Below, one piece after another: positions 36,565 to 45,190 of a stretch of DNA of 64,000 nucleotides. How positions within the stretch are numbered: position 1 is the first letter of the stretch; every line of letters starts with the position of its first letter. Origin of the DNA: Mycobacterium sp. ACS4054 (GTDB taxonomy: Bacteria > Actinomycetota > Actinomycetes > Mycobacteriales > Mycobacteriaceae); contig NZ_LZHV01000061.1 in assembly GCF_001667275.1 (NCBI RefSeq), forward strand, positions 62,001-126,000, written 5' to 3'. The translations under genes were made by a program, and so were the position numbers. Below the pieces are notes generated by a model that saw nothing but the letters and a program-made list of their open reading frames with translations, did no database searches and was not told the DNA's origin.

Positions 36565-37170
36565 CTACCCGAGCTCGGGTGCCGGCACGTACGGGGCCGC
36601 CGTGATGTACAGCATGTTGACGCAGTAGTCGATGAACTGCTGGCGCGTCGCGCCCAGCCGCCCGTTCAGGTACGCGGTGAACAGGCTGGACAGGCCGCCG
36701 ATCAGGCTGGTGGCGATCATCTTTTCCAGTACCGGATCGCCGATCCGCGACAGCTTGCGCTGCAGCAGTTCGATGAAATTGGGCATCCACTCCGCGCCCG
36801 AGCGGGTCAATATCGGTTCGGACGCCGGCGCCAGCAACAGCACCCGCCCGCGGACCGGGTCGTCGACCATCAGCTCGACGAACTTTTCGACGGCTTCGCG
36901 CGGGGTATTCGCCGACGTGAGCGCGCTCATCGCGCGCGTGCACACGTCGTCGTACACCGCGCGCACGAATTCGTCACGGTCCGAGAAGCTTTCGTAGAAA
37001 TAGCGTTCGGTCAGCGCGGCCTTGCGGCACACCGCGCGCACGGTCAGCGCCGGCCGAGCGTCGCTGCCGAGCAACTGCACGCCGGCGTCGATGAGGTTGT
37101 CGCGACGCAGGGCGAGGCGATCCCCCAAGGGGACGCCGGTCCAGCGGCCCCGGCGTTGACCGGACTGCAC
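36565..37170 (-). CDS. TetR family transcriptional regulator
   Basis: The 201-aa protein has an N-terminal TetR helix-turn-helix (RRDNLIDAGVQLLG to RYFYESFSDRDEFVRAVYD) and a helical ligand-binding domain. It is divergent from the MpaB-family oxygenase, with a strong inverted repeat in the 66-bp gap, so it most likely represses itself and that gene. Position matches Rv0825c. Confidence 0.88.
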   Translation of the reverse strand: MQSGQRRGRWTGVPLGDRLALRRDNLIDAGVQLLGSDARPALTVRAVCRKAALTERYFYESFSDRDEFVRAVYDDVCTRAMSALTSANTPREAVEKFVELMVDDPVRGRVLLLAPASEPILTRSGAEWMPNFIELLQRKLSRIGDPVLEKMIATSLIGGLSSLFTAYLNGRLGATRQQFIDYCVNMLYITAAPYVPAPELG

Positions 37171-37186
37171 ATCGCTCCTAAGCTCG

Positions 37187-37212
37187 AAACTGACAACGCA
37201 TGTAGTCAGTTT
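37187..37212. promoter_or_regulatory. TetR operator between tetR and mpaB
   Basis: AAACTGAC (37187–37194) and GTCAGTTT (37205–37212) are perfect inverted arms around a 10-base spacer. The site lies between the divergent TetR and oxygenase genes, about 25 bp before the oxygenase start. Confidence 0.7.
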
Positions 37213-37236
37213 GCCGACACCTGTAGGAATTCACTA

Positions 37237-38265
37237 GTGACTCAACATACGTCCGCACCGGTGCCACCGACCAGCGGTCACGACGCGCCCGACGCGTCCG
37301 GTGCCGTAGCCCAAGGCTGCCCGGCGTCGGCGATGGGCTACGAGACACCCCCGACACCCCTGGGCCCCGACTCGCTGACCTGGAAGTACTTCGGCGACTG
37401 GCGCGGGATGCTGCAGGGCCCGTTCGCGGGCTCCATGCAGAACATGCATCCGCAGTTGGGCGCCGCGGTGGAGCAACACTCGACGTTCTTCCGCGAACCC
37501 TTGCCGCGGGTGATGCGGTCGCTGTACCCGATCGGTGGCGTGGTCTTCGACGGCGACCGGGCTCCGATCACGGGTGCCGAGGTCCGCGACTACCACACCG
37601 ACATCAAGGGCGTGGATGACCAAGGGCGCCGGTATCACGCACTCAATCCCGACGTCTTTTATTGGGCGCACTCGACGTTCTTCATGGGCACGATCCTGGT
37701 GGCCGAGCGGTTCGGCGGAGGTCTGACCGAGGCCGACAAACGCCAGCTCTTCGACGAACACATCCAGTGGTACCGGATGTACGGCATGAGCATGCGGCCG
37801 GTTCCCCAGAGCTGGGAAGAGTTCCAGGCCTACTGGGATCACATGTGCCGCAACGTATTAGAGGACAACTACGCGACGCGGGCCGTGCTGGACCTGACCC
37901 TATATGACAAGCTGCCCATCGCTCCCTGGCTCCCGGATTGGTTGTGGGGCGGCCTGACCAGGCTGTCGCGGCCGTTCTTCGTCTGGCTCACGGTCGGCCT
38001 GTATCACCCGGCAGTGCGCGAACGGTTGGGCTTCCAGTGGTCCGACCGCGACGAGTGGCTGCACCGCCGCTTCGGCAACCTGGTGCGGCTGGTCTTCGCG
38101 TTCGTGCCGCCCCGGTACCGCAAGCACCCGAGGGCCCGCGCCGGCCTCGACCGCGCGGCCGGGCGCATCCCGGCCGACGCGCCCCTACCCCAGACGCCGG
38201 CGCGCAACCTGCCGCCCGTGGACGAGCGTGGCGACCCGAAGCATTACTGCCCCGTGGTCTCCTGA
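37237..38265 (+). CDS. Oxygenase MpaB/DUF2236 family protein
   Basis: The 342-aa protein belongs to the heme-binding MpaB/latex-clearing-protein family. The family region includes HSTFFMGTILVAERF and PQSWEEFQAYWDHM, and a second membrane-proximal helical half follows. Rv0826 is the counterpart. The GTG at 37237 is preceded by TAGGAAT. The likely role is oxidation of a hydrophobic, perhaps lipid, substrate under the neighbouring TetR regulator; the substrate is unknown. Confidence 0.82.
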   Translation: MTQHTSAPVPPTSGHDAPDASGAVAQGCPASAMGYETPPTPLGPDSLTWKYFGDWRGMLQGPFAGSMQNMHPQLGAAVEQHSTFFREPLPRVMRSLYPIGGVVFDGDRAPITGAEVRDYHTDIKGVDDQGRRYHALNPDVFYWAHSTFFMGTILVAERFGGGLTEADKRQLFDEHIQWYRMYGMSMRPVPQSWEEFQAYWDHMCRNVLEDNYATRAVLDLTLYDKLPIAPWLPDWLWGGLTRLSRPFFVWLTVGLYHPAVRERLGFQWSDRDEWLHRRFGNLVRLVFAFVPPRYRKHPRARAGLDRAAGRIPADAPLPQTPARNLPPVDERGDPKHYCPVVS

Positions 38266-38280
38266 GCCGCGCCGCATGCG

Positions 38281-38484
38281 CTAGGGATGGGAGTGACCGT
38301 GAACGTCTTCCAGGCCGGCCTGGTGCACGTGCTGATGAGTGTGCTCGGTCCCGTCGCCGTGGGTGTGTGAGTGCTCGTGCTGCACGTGCTCGTGCTCATG
38401 CGTGGTGTGCGCGTGCGCGTGCATGAAGTCGCCATGGTCGTGTTCGTGCTCATGGGGCGTGTCATGGGTGTGTTGCTCGGTCAC
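38281..38484 (-). CDS. Histidine-rich metal-binding protein
   Basis: The 67-aa protein has 23 histidines, many in HxH and HEHEH runs, with Asp and Glu between them. It has no signal peptide. Such proteins buffer nickel, cobalt or zinc. GAGGAGA lies before the GTG start at 38484. It sits directly downstream of kmtR, a nickel/cobalt sensor gene, on the same strand, so it is probably KmtR-controlled. A longer in-frame reading to 38595 overlaps kmtR and is rejected. Confidence 0.8.
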   Translation of the reverse strand: MTEQHTHDTPHEHEHDHGDFMHAHAHTTHEHEHVQHEHSHTHGDGTEHTHQHVHQAGLEDVHGHSHP

Positions 38485-38527
38485 CGCTGAGTCTCCTCGG
38501 GTCAACTGTGCTGTGCTGCTTCGGGAT

Positions 38528-38935
38528 TCACTTGGCGCCGGTGCGCCGCCGGTTGGCCGGGCGGGCCGATTCGCTGACGGCCTTGAGCCCGGCATCCCCG
38601 CGGTGATGACCGGGCACGCCCGGTCCGGCGTGTTCGGCGTTGAAGACGGCGTCGATGACGAGCTGGCGGACGTGATCGTTCTCCAGGCTGTAGAAGATCG
38701 TGGTTCCCTCGCGGCGCGTGCTGACCAGGCGCGCCATTCGCAGCTTCGCCAGGTGCTGGGAGACCGAGGGCGCGGGCTTGCCGACGTGCTCGGCCAGCTC
38801 GTTGACCGACATTTCCCGGTCGGTCAGCGACCACAGCACCTGCACGCGGGTGGCGTCGGCCAGCATCCGGAAGACCTCGACGACCAGGCTGGCCTGGTCG
38901 TCCGGCAACCGCCCTGCGCTACTATCTGCATGCAT
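38528..38935 (-). CDS. kmtR: ArsR/SmtB nickel–cobalt sensor KmtR
   Basis: The 135-aa repressor has the winged-helix ArsR fold: LADATRVQVLWSL, VNELAEHVGKPAPSVSQHLAKLRMARLV. The C-terminal segment FNAEHAGPGVPGHHRGD keeps the Glu, His and His-His ligands that bind Ni/Co in M. tuberculosis KmtR (Rv0827c). It should release its operator when these metals rise. The ATG at 38935 lies inside a long inverted repeat, so it represses its own gene and probably the His-rich gene that follows. Confidence 0.9.
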   Translation of the reverse strand: MHADSSAGRLPDDQASLVVEVFRMLADATRVQVLWSLTDREMSVNELAEHVGKPAPSVSQHLAKLRMARLVSTRREGTTIFYSLENDHVRQLVIDAVFNAEHAGPGVPGHHRGDAGLKAVSESARPANRRRTGAK

Positions 38936-38948
38936 ACGCAAATAGTAG
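38919..38948. promoter_or_regulatory. KmtR operator overlapping the kmtR start
   Basis: CTACTATCTGC (38919–38929) and GCAAATAGTAG (38938–38948) form 11-bp arms with one mismatch and an eight-base centre. The kmtR start codon lies in the centre. AT-rich 12-2-12-like dyads are typical ArsR/SmtB sites. Confidence 0.7.
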
Positions 38949-38983
38949 TCAAGATGGCCGGTGCTTGCCAGCGGTGATCTTCC

Positions 38984-39481
38984 TCAGGTTGGGACGACCG
39001 TCGACCGGCGCTGGCCGCCGTTTCGTTCGTTCCAGAACCGGTACACCTCCACCGCCCCGTCCTGCGGCCGGTAGCGCATGGGCAGCCGCCGCTGGTCCCA
39101 GCTCTTGGCGAATTCGTCGTAGAAGGTGGACACCTCGAAGTACTTGCGGTCGTCGAGGTAGTACTGCTCGTAGTCCTCGCGCGCGATCAGGAAGATGACT
39201 TCCTTGGGTGAGCAGTAGTACAGCGAGCCCAGGCACATCGGGCAGGGATGCGCCATCACGTAGATCGTGGCGTCGACGAGGTGCTCGGTGCCCAGCTTCG
39301 TGCACGCCTCGCGGATGGCCAGGATTTCCGCGTGCGCGGTCGGGTCGTTCGTCTGGGCCACCTTGTTGGCGCTCTGGGCCAGGACCTCGCCGTCCTTGAC
39401 GATCACCGTCGCGAATGGGCGACCACCCTCGGCGACGTTTTGGCGAGCCAGGTCGATCGTCCGCTGCGCAAAGTCGGTCAC
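38984..39481 (-). CDS. Nucleoside deaminase (cytidine/guanine deaminase family)
   Basis: The 165-aa zinc deaminase has the HAE motif (DPTAHAEILAIREA) with the catalytic Glu and the PCPMC zinc site (HPCPMCLGSLYYC). It resembles guanine deaminases and tRNA adenosine deaminase relatives; Rv0828c is the counterpart. The GTG at 39481 starts VTDFAQRTIDLARQN. Reading through to 40471 is an artefact over the convergent methyltransferase. Confidence 0.88.
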   Translation of the reverse strand: MTDFAQRTIDLARQNVAEGGRPFATVIVKDGEVLAQSANKVAQTNDPTAHAEILAIREACTKLGTEHLVDATIYVMAHPCPMCLGSLYYCSPKEVIFLIAREDYEQYYLDDRKYFEVSTFYDEFAKSWDQRRLPMRYRPQDGAVEVYRFWNERNGGQRRSTVVPT

Positions 39482-39571
39482 ACGTCGCAGGGTAGTCGCG
39501 CCGGGGCTGGGAATCGGGCCGGTGATACTGATAGATTGCCTATTTAATTTGGGTCGGGATGAGGGAGCACC

Positions 39572-40468
39572 ATGGCGCGCACCGATCGTGATCGTTGGGA
39601 TCTGGCGACGAGCGTGGGCGCGACGGCGACGATGGTCGCCGCGCAACGGGCCCTGTCCACCGACGAGAAATTGATCGACGACCCCTACGCGGCGCCGCTG
39701 GTGCGCGCCGTTGGGATCGACGTCTACGTCCGGATGGTGAACGGCGAGATCCCGGCCGGCGGGACCGCCGAGTTCAACCCGCACCGGCTGGCGCGGAGTA
39801 TGGCTTGTCGCACAAGGTTTTACGACGACTTCTTCCTGGAGGCGACGCGGGGTGGCATCGGCCAGGCGGTGATCCTGGCGTCGGGCCTCGACGCGCGCGC
39901 CTACCGCCTGCCGTGGCCGGCGGGCACCGTCGTTTACGAGGTCGACATGCCCGAGGTGATCGAGTTCAAAACCCTGACCCTCGAGGATTTGGGAGCCGAG
40001 CCGACGGCGGAGCGGCGCACGGTGGCCATCGACCTGCGCGACGACTGGGCCTCCGCGCTGCGCGAAGCCGGATTCGACGCGCAGGCCCCGTCGGCATGGA
40101 GCGCCGAAGGCCTGCTGGTGTACCTGCCGGAGGAGGCCCAGGACGCGCTGTTCGACAACATCACCGCCTTGAGCGCGCCGGGCAGCCGGCTGGCCTTCGA
40201 CTTCGTGCCCGACACCGCCGTTTTCGCCGACTCGCGTTGGCGCACGCACTACGAACGGATGAGCGAACTCGGGTTCTCGGTCGACTTCAATGACCTCGTG
40301 TACCACGGCGAGCGCAGCCACATCGTCGACCACCTGAGCCAGCGCGGCTGGGAGACGTCGTCGCGGACCGTCGCGGAACTGCACGCGGCCAACGGCTTTG
40401 TCTACGCCGACGACGACGTCGCCCAGGCCTTCGCCGATGTGACCTACAGCAGCGCGGTGCTCGGGTAG
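39572..40468 (+). CDS. SAM-dependent methyltransferase, TIGR00027 family
   Basis: The 298-aa protein belongs to the large mycobacterial family of putative O-methyltransferases (Rv0830 type). It starts with MARTDRDRWDLATSVGATAT and the LIDDPYAAPLVRAVG segment, and binds SAM through ASGLDARAYRLPW and YEVDMPEVI. Some relatives methylate polyketide or lipid hydroxyls. Substrate is unknown. GAGGGAG precedes the ATG. It converges on the FkbM gene with six bases between. Confidence 0.9.
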   Translation: MARTDRDRWDLATSVGATATMVAAQRALSTDEKLIDDPYAAPLVRAVGIDVYVRMVNGEIPAGGTAEFNPHRLARSMACRTRFYDDFFLEATRGGIGQAVILASGLDARAYRLPWPAGTVVYEVDMPEVIEFKTLTLEDLGAEPTAERRTVAIDLRDDWASALREAGFDAQAPSAWSAEGLLVYLPEEAQDALFDNITALSAPGSRLAFDFVPDTAVFADSRWRTHYERMSELGFSVDFNDLVYHGERSHIVDHLSQRGWETSSRTVAELHAANGFVYADDDVAQAFADVTYSSAVLG

Positions 40469-40474
40469 CAAGGC

Positions 40475-41323
40475 TCATTCGCTGGCGGCGCAGATCTCCA
40501 TGTAGCGCTGTTGGGCTCCGGCCTCTACCGCGTTGCGCTGTTCCAGCACCATCACGCAGCGCAAGGCAAGATCCACCGATCGGTAGCAGTGATGCGCGAT
40601 GAGCGCCAGGTGCTTGAGTTGCTCGTCGTCCATCGCCTCGGCCCGAGTGAATTCGCGAACGTAAACGATGTCTGCCTCGAGGAGTTGATTGAGGGCCTGG
40701 CTCGGATCGTTATTTACCACGCATGGAGCGATCGGCCATTGCTTGATCGCCGTGAAGCAGTGCGGTATGAAACCTTGTCCGCGGAGCTCCAGATCGACGT
40801 CCCCGAGGCCTGGTTGGTCCTGGTACAGCGTCACGAACGAAATCTCTGTTTGGATCGCAACCGCCTCGGCGAGCTTCGCTTTGGCCCCACGCAAAACCGC
40901 AAGCTCGCTTCCCTGGGCGTCAACCTTGAGGAAGTCGACGTGCTCAACCTCGGGCACTTCATCGAGCCTGCGGGTGTGCACCTCGACGCGCTCGATTACC
41001 TCGCCGAAATACTCGAAGGCCCCAAACACACGCAACGCCGTGGCGTCCGGCTCGTAAAGGCTTGTCATACCCGAGGAGCGACAGATTTTGAGCGTGTGTG
41101 TCTCGCCATCACCGATCGCATACGGCAAATATGTCTCGTCGGGCCCTTTGTGAGTTTCCAGCTGAAGCAGCGCCTCCTGCTGGGGTTCGAATCCCGTCAC
41201 GCGGCAGAGTCCCGCGGCGAGCATGGCTGCATAGGGCGGTTCGCCGTCGATAGGGTTTGCACCGACGTCCACGACGTCCGTGAGGCGCTGCGGAGACAGC
41301 AGCATGCGGAATGCGGTGCTCAT
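40475..41323 (-). CDS. FkbM family methyltransferase
   Basis: The 282-aa protein has the FkbM-type SAM fold: DVVDVGANPIDGEPPY at the N-terminus and VDFLKVDAQGSELAVLRGA in the middle, which is the family signature. FkbM enzymes methylate sugars or natural products, for example surface glycolipids. Base composition is visibly less GC-rich than its neighbours, and it lies beside the 3′ end of tRNA-Lys, so it may be acquired DNA. M. tuberculosis has a different gene here. Confidence 0.85.
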   Translation of the reverse strand: MSTAFRMLLSPQRLTDVVDVGANPIDGEPPYAAMLAAGLCRVTGFEPQQEALLQLETHKGPDETYLPYAIGDGETHTLKICRSSGMTSLYEPDATALRVFGAFEYFGEVIERVEVHTRRLDEVPEVEHVDFLKVDAQGSELAVLRGAKAKLAEAVAIQTEISFVTLYQDQPGLGDVDLELRGQGFIPHCFTAIKQWPIAPCVVNNDPSQALNQLLEADIVYVREFTRAEAMDDEQLKHLALIAHHCYRSVDLALRCVMVLEQRNAVEAGAQQRYMEICAASE

Positions 41324-41408
41324 CGCTCCATGATCTCGAACGACGATTCGGCCAGTTCGGCGCCACGCTTTGAGGGCATCATCGATCTGCCTGGGCCGAA
41401 CACGTTGG

Positions 41409-41481
41409 TGCCCCCACCAGGGCTCGAACCTGGGACCTGCGGATTAAAAGTCCGTAGCTCTACCAACTGAGCTATAGGGGC
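41409..41481 (-). tRNA. tRNA-Lys (TTT)
   Basis: The 73-base cloverleaf on the minus strand has acceptor GCCCCTA pairing with TGGGGGC, anticodon loop CTTTTAA (anticodon TTT), and T-arm GGTTCGAGCC. Discriminator is A. It is divergent from the other three tRNAs. Confidence 0.97.
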
Positions 41482-41605
41482 CGCGGAGATTCAGGATACT
41501 TGGGCCCCAAACGCGGCTCGTTTGAGGATTGGGCCTGCGGTGACCTAAGCTGACGTGGCTCCTAACGAAACCTCGTTGTGAGTACCCCGGAGTGATTCGG
41601 TTCTG

Positions 41606-41678
41606 GCCCCCATCGTCTAGTGGCCTAGGACGCCGCCCTTTCACGGCGGTAGCACGGGTTCGAATCCCGTTGGGGGTA
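41606..41678 (+). tRNA. tRNA-Glu (TTC)
   Basis: The 73-base cloverleaf has acceptor GCCCCCA/TGGGGGT, anticodon loop CTTTCAC (anticodon TTC) within a GCCGCC/GGCGG stem, and T-arm GGGTTCGAATCCC. It is first in a Glu–Asp–Phe cluster, probably one transcript. Confidence 0.97.
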
Positions 41679-41707
41679 CGCGACGCGGTGACGCGAAGCA
41701 GCAGCAA

Positions 41708-41784
41708 GGCCCTGTGGCGCAGTTGGTTAGCGCGCCGCCCTGTCACGGCGGAGGTCGCGGGTTCGAGTCCCGTCAGGGTCGCCA
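41708..41784 (+). tRNA. tRNA-Asp (GTC)
   Basis: The cloverleaf has acceptor GGCCCTG/CAGGGTC with discriminator G, anticodon loop CTGTCAC (anticodon GTC) and T-arm GGGTTCGAGTCCC. The CCA end is encoded (41782–41784). Confidence 0.97.
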
Positions 41785-41810
41785 AATCGGCGAGGCACTT
41801 CATGCCTTCC

Positions 41811-41887
41811 GGCCAGGTAGCTCAGTCGGTACGAGCGTCCGCCTGAAAAGCGGAAGGTCGGCGGTTCGATCCCGCCCCTGGCCACCA
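41811..41887 (+). tRNA. tRNA-Phe (GAA)
   Basis: The cloverleaf has acceptor GGCCAGG/CCTGGCC with discriminator A, anticodon loop CTGAAAA (anticodon GAA) and T-arm GCGGTTCGATCCCGC. CCA is encoded at the end (41885–41887). Confidence 0.97.
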
Positions 41888-41968
41888 GCAGTAGCGCAGT
41901 CCGTGGTCTAGAAAACATCGTGCTTGCGCGGCCGCAGCCGGGGTATTCGTCTTCCCACGATGCCAGCA

Positions 41969-44506
41969 ATGTCTGACCGGCCCACGGACGAACTCGACTC
42001 TTGTGTGCGCGTTTACGGGACGCGGGTCCACAACCTCCGGGGGGTCGACGTCGCAGCGCCCCGCGACGCGCTGGTGGCATTCACCGGGATCTCCGGATCC
42101 GGCAAATCGTCGTTGGCCTTCGGGACCATCTATGCCGAGGCCCAGCGCCGCTACTTCGAGTCGGTAGCCCCGTACGCCCGTCGGCTGCTGCTGCCGGCCG
42201 GCGCGCCGAAGGTGGATGACATCACGGGTCTACCGCCCGCCGTCGCATTGCAGCAGCGCCGCGGTTCGGCGACGTCGCGGTCGACGGTCGGCACCGTCAC
42301 CACCCTGTCGAACCTGCTGCGGATGCTGTTCTCGCGCGCCGGAACCTACCCGCGTGGGGCCACTGAAAGACTCGACTCCGACGCGTTCTCCCCGAACACC
42401 GCCGTCGGGGCGTGCCCCGAATGCCACGGGTTGGGACGAATCCATCGGGTCACCGAAGAGACACTGGTGCCTGACCCGTCGCTGAGCATCCGCGAAGGCG
42501 CCGTCGCCGCGTGGCCGGGCGCGTGGCAGGGCCAAAACCTGCGCGACATCTTGGTCACGCTGGGGTACGACATCGACAAGCCATGGCGGAAACTCCCTAA
42601 GCGTCAACGCAATTGGATTCTGTTCACCGACGAGCAGCCAACGGTCGAAATAGACCCCCGCCAGCACCCCGTGCAGGCCGATTACTACTACAACGGCACG
42701 TTCTCCAGCGCCGAACGCCACGTCCGCCACACGCTGGCCAACTCGCATAGCGCGATGATGCGCCGCCGCGTGCTGCAATTCGTCGACACCGTCGACTGCC
42801 CGGTCTGCGAGGGTTCCGGGTTGCGACCGGAAGCGCTGAAGGTGACGTTCGCCGGGCGCACCATCGCCGAATACGCGGGGATGCCGTTGGCCGACCTTGC
42901 TGACGCGTTGCGCCCCACGGCTTCTCGGACCGACGCCGCCGCCGCGTACGAGTCAACGGAATCCGGTGAGTTGACGGAGGTGGCGACGATGATCGCCGCC
43001 GACCTCGTCGCACGCCTGCAGGTGCTCCTCGACCTCGGCCTCGGCTATCTCACGCTTAGTCGCCGAACACCGACGGTGTCACCCGGCGAATTGCAGCGCT
43101 TGCGACTTGCCACCCAATTGCGCGCCGGCTTGTTCGGCGTGCTTTACGTGCTCGACGAGCCGTCGGCCGGACTGCACCCCGCGGACGCCGAACCGCTACT
43201 CGACGTGCTCGATCGCCTGCGGCGCGCGGGCAATTCGTTATTCGTGGTCGAGCACGACATGGACGTGGTACGCCGTGCCGATTGGGTCGTCGACGTCGGA
43301 CCCGGGGCGGGCGAGCTTGGTGGGAACGTGCTCTACAGCGGCCCGGTGCCGGGCCTGGCAGACATCGAGGAATCGGTCACTCGCAGTTACCTTTTCGACG
43401 GGGCCGGTCCGACGCCTCGCCAACCGCGCACACCGTCCGGGCAGCTGCGGTTGCGCGGGATCTGCTTTCACAACCTGCGAGACCTCGACGTGGACCTGCC
43501 ACTCGGTGTGTACACCGCGGTCACCGGGGTGTCCGGTTCGGGCAAGTCGACACTGGTCGTGAAGGTCCTCGGCGACGTCGTGAACAGCCATCTGGGCACC
43601 GGGCGCGCCGCCGAGCCGGCCGCATCCGACGACGACGAAACGGACACCGAAGTCGTCGATCTGGATCGCGACGCCAGCGCCGGCGTGACGGCGGAGGGCG
43701 TCGAGGAGATCAATCGGCTGGTATTAGTCGACCAGCGTCCGATCGGGCGCACTCCGCGCTCGACACTGGCGACCTACACCGGCTTGTTCGACGCCGTGCG
43801 CCACGAATTCGCCGCGACGCCAAAGGCCCGCCGCCGCGGTTGGACAGCGGGCAGGTTTTCGTTCAACGTCTCCGAAGGTCGCTGCCCCACCTGTCAGGGC
43901 GAGGGGTTCGTCTCGGTCGAATTGTTGTTTCTGCCAGGCACATACGCCACCTGCCCGGCATGCCACGGAGCGCGCTACTCCGACGAGACACTCGAGGTGC
44001 GTTACCGCGACCGTACGATCGCCGACGTGCTCGCGATGACCGTCGATGAGGCCTCGGACTTTCTTGCCGACGTGACGAAGGCAGCGCGGAGCCTGACCAC
44101 GCTGCAAGAGGTCGGACTGGGATACCTCCGCCTCGGACAGCCCGCGACCGAGCTGTCAGGCGGCGAGGCGCAGCGGATCAAGCTCGCCTCCGAGCTCCAG
44201 AGGCCCCGCCGAGGGCATACCCTCTACGTCCTCGACGAGCCGACCACGGGGCTCCACCCCGCCGATGTGGATCTGCTCGATCGTCAGCTGCACCGCCTGG
44301 TCGACGCCGGCAACACCGTGGTGGTGGCCGAGCATGACATGCGGATGGTCGCGGGCGCGGACTGGGTGATCGACCTGGGGCCGGGGGCCGGCAACGACGG
44401 TGGTCGCGTCGTCGCGGCGGGCACGCCGAATGAGGTTGCGCGCGCGAAACACAGCCGGACGGCGCCGTACTTGGCGAAACGGTTGGCGTCGTCCGCTGCT
44501 CGGTGA
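41969..44506 (+). CDS. UvrA-like ABC protein, short class
   Basis: The protein is about 845 aa, shorter than housekeeping UvrA (about 970). Two ABC modules are clear: Walker A GISGSGKSS near the start and GVSGSGKST in the second half; signatures VSPGELQRLRL and LSGGEAQRIKL; Walker B VLDEPSAGLHP and VLDEPTTGLHP. Zinc-finger Cys pairs are visible (CPECHG, CPVCEG, CPTCQG, CPACHG). Short UvrA paralogues (UvrA2) aid DNA-damage tolerance or resistance to DNA-binding antibiotics. ATG at 41969 is used; 41960 is an alternative. Confidence 0.88.
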   Translation: MSDRPTDELDSCVRVYGTRVHNLRGVDVAAPRDALVAFTGISGSGKSSLAFGTIYAEAQRRYFESVAPYARRLLLPAGAPKVDDITGLPPAVALQQRRGSATSRSTVGTVTTLSNLLRMLFSRAGTYPRGATERLDSDAFSPNTAVGACPECHGLGRIHRVTEETLVPDPSLSIREGAVAAWPGAWQGQNLRDILVTLGYDIDKPWRKLPKRQRNWILFTDEQPTVEIDPRQHPVQADYYYNGTFSSAERHVRHTLANSHSAMMRRRVLQFVDTVDCPVCEGSGLRPEALKVTFAGRTIAEYAGMPLADLADALRPTASRTDAAAAYESTESGELTEVATMIAADLVARLQVLLDLGLGYLTLSRRTPTVSPGELQRLRLATQLRAGLFGVLYVLDEPSAGLHPADAEPLLDVLDRLRRAGNSLFVVEHDMDVVRRADWVVDVGPGAGELGGNVLYSGPVPGLADIEESVTRSYLFDGAGPTPRQPRTPSGQLRLRGICFHNLRDLDVDLPLGVYTAVTGVSGSGKSTLVVKVLGDVVNSHLGTGRAAEPAASDDDETDTEVVDLDRDASAGVTAEGVEEINRLVLVDQRPIGRTPRSTLATYTGLFDAVRHEFAATPKARRRGWTAGRFSFNVSEGRCPTCQGEGFVSVELLFLPGTYATCPACHGARYSDETLEVRYRDRTIADVLAMTVDEASDFLADVTKAARSLTTLQEVGLGYLRLGQPATELSGGEAQRIKLASELQRPRRGHTLYVLDEPTTGLHPADVDLLDRQLHRLVDAGNTVVVAEHDMRMVAGADWVIDLGPGAGNDGGRVVAAGTPNEVARAKHSRTAPYLAKRLASSAAR

Positions 44507-44550
44507 AAAGTCATGCCGCTTGACGCTGCGGCGCCCCAACAAGTTTCGCC

Positions 44551-45165
44551 CTACGCGTGGCGGCACACGCCATCGTGCGCCTTCGCCAGCCAGTACACGG
44601 CACGCTCGATCGTCGGCACGATGTCGGTGATCTCGATGGAGCCCGCCGCGAACTGCCCCAACGCCCCGTAGACCACGCCGGCCAGGATGACACCCAGGTC
44701 ATCGGCGAAGCGCTCGTCGCAGTCCTGCATGACCGACCGCGCCGCGGGCGCGACGACGTCGAAGCCGCGCTGGGTGAGGCCGTCGCCGCCCGGCCCGTCC
44801 TTGGCCCGCACGTACGCCTGCAGCATGCGCGGGTGCTTCTCCCACGGTTCGAAGATCGCCCGAAAGATCCACATGAGCCCGTCGTAGAGCGACTCGTTGG
44901 CCCCGGAGTGCGAGGCGACGGCGGCGTAGCGGTGGGTGTCCATCCACCACCGCAGGGCCGCGACGATGAGGTCGTCCCGAGTGGGGTAGCGCTTGTAGAT
45001 CGTGGTGAGCGACATGCGGGCCCGGCGGGCGACCTCGCGCAGCTGGACGGCGTCGTAGCCCTCGGTGTCGATGAGGTCCACGACGATGTCGATCAGGGGA
45101 TCGGGGGCGGCCTGTGTGGGCGCCGCCGATACGTCCCGCCGCTGCGGTGAGCCTTTACCGACCAC
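44551..45165 (-). CDS. TetR family transcriptional regulator
   Basis: The 204-aa regulator has a TetR DNA-binding head (LREVARRARMSLTTIYKRYPTRDDLIVAALRWW) and a helical effector domain of TetR_C type. The start is a GTG at 45165. It is divergent from two SDR genes and a CMD gene; the 79-bp gap holds a perfect inverted repeat, so it likely represses that set and itself. Confidence 0.88.
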   Translation of the reverse strand: MVGKGSPQRRDVSAAPTQAAPDPLIDIVVDLIDTEGYDAVQLREVARRARMSLTTIYKRYPTRDDLIVAALRWWMDTHRYAAVASHSGANESLYDGLMWIFRAIFEPWEKHPRMLQAYVRAKDGPGGDGLTQRGFDVVAPAARSVMQDCDERFADDLGVILAGVVYGALGQFAAGSIEITDIVPTIERAVYWLAKAHDGVCRHA

Positions 45166-45190
45166 GATAACGATGTTACTGTCCCAGCCA

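Noticed and set aside
37938..38426. 162-codon plus-strand frame across the end of the MpaB gene and the His-rich gene
   Set aside because: It is Arg/Ala-rich, out of frame with mpaB and antisense to the His-rich gene, which has a ribosome-binding site and a clear composition.
40475..41481. Complete genomic island at tRNA-Lys
   Set aside because: No integrase, transposase or repeat of the tRNA end was seen; only one gene looks foreign.
41592..41911. Protein frames over the tRNA cluster
   Set aside because: They translate the tRNA genes themselves.
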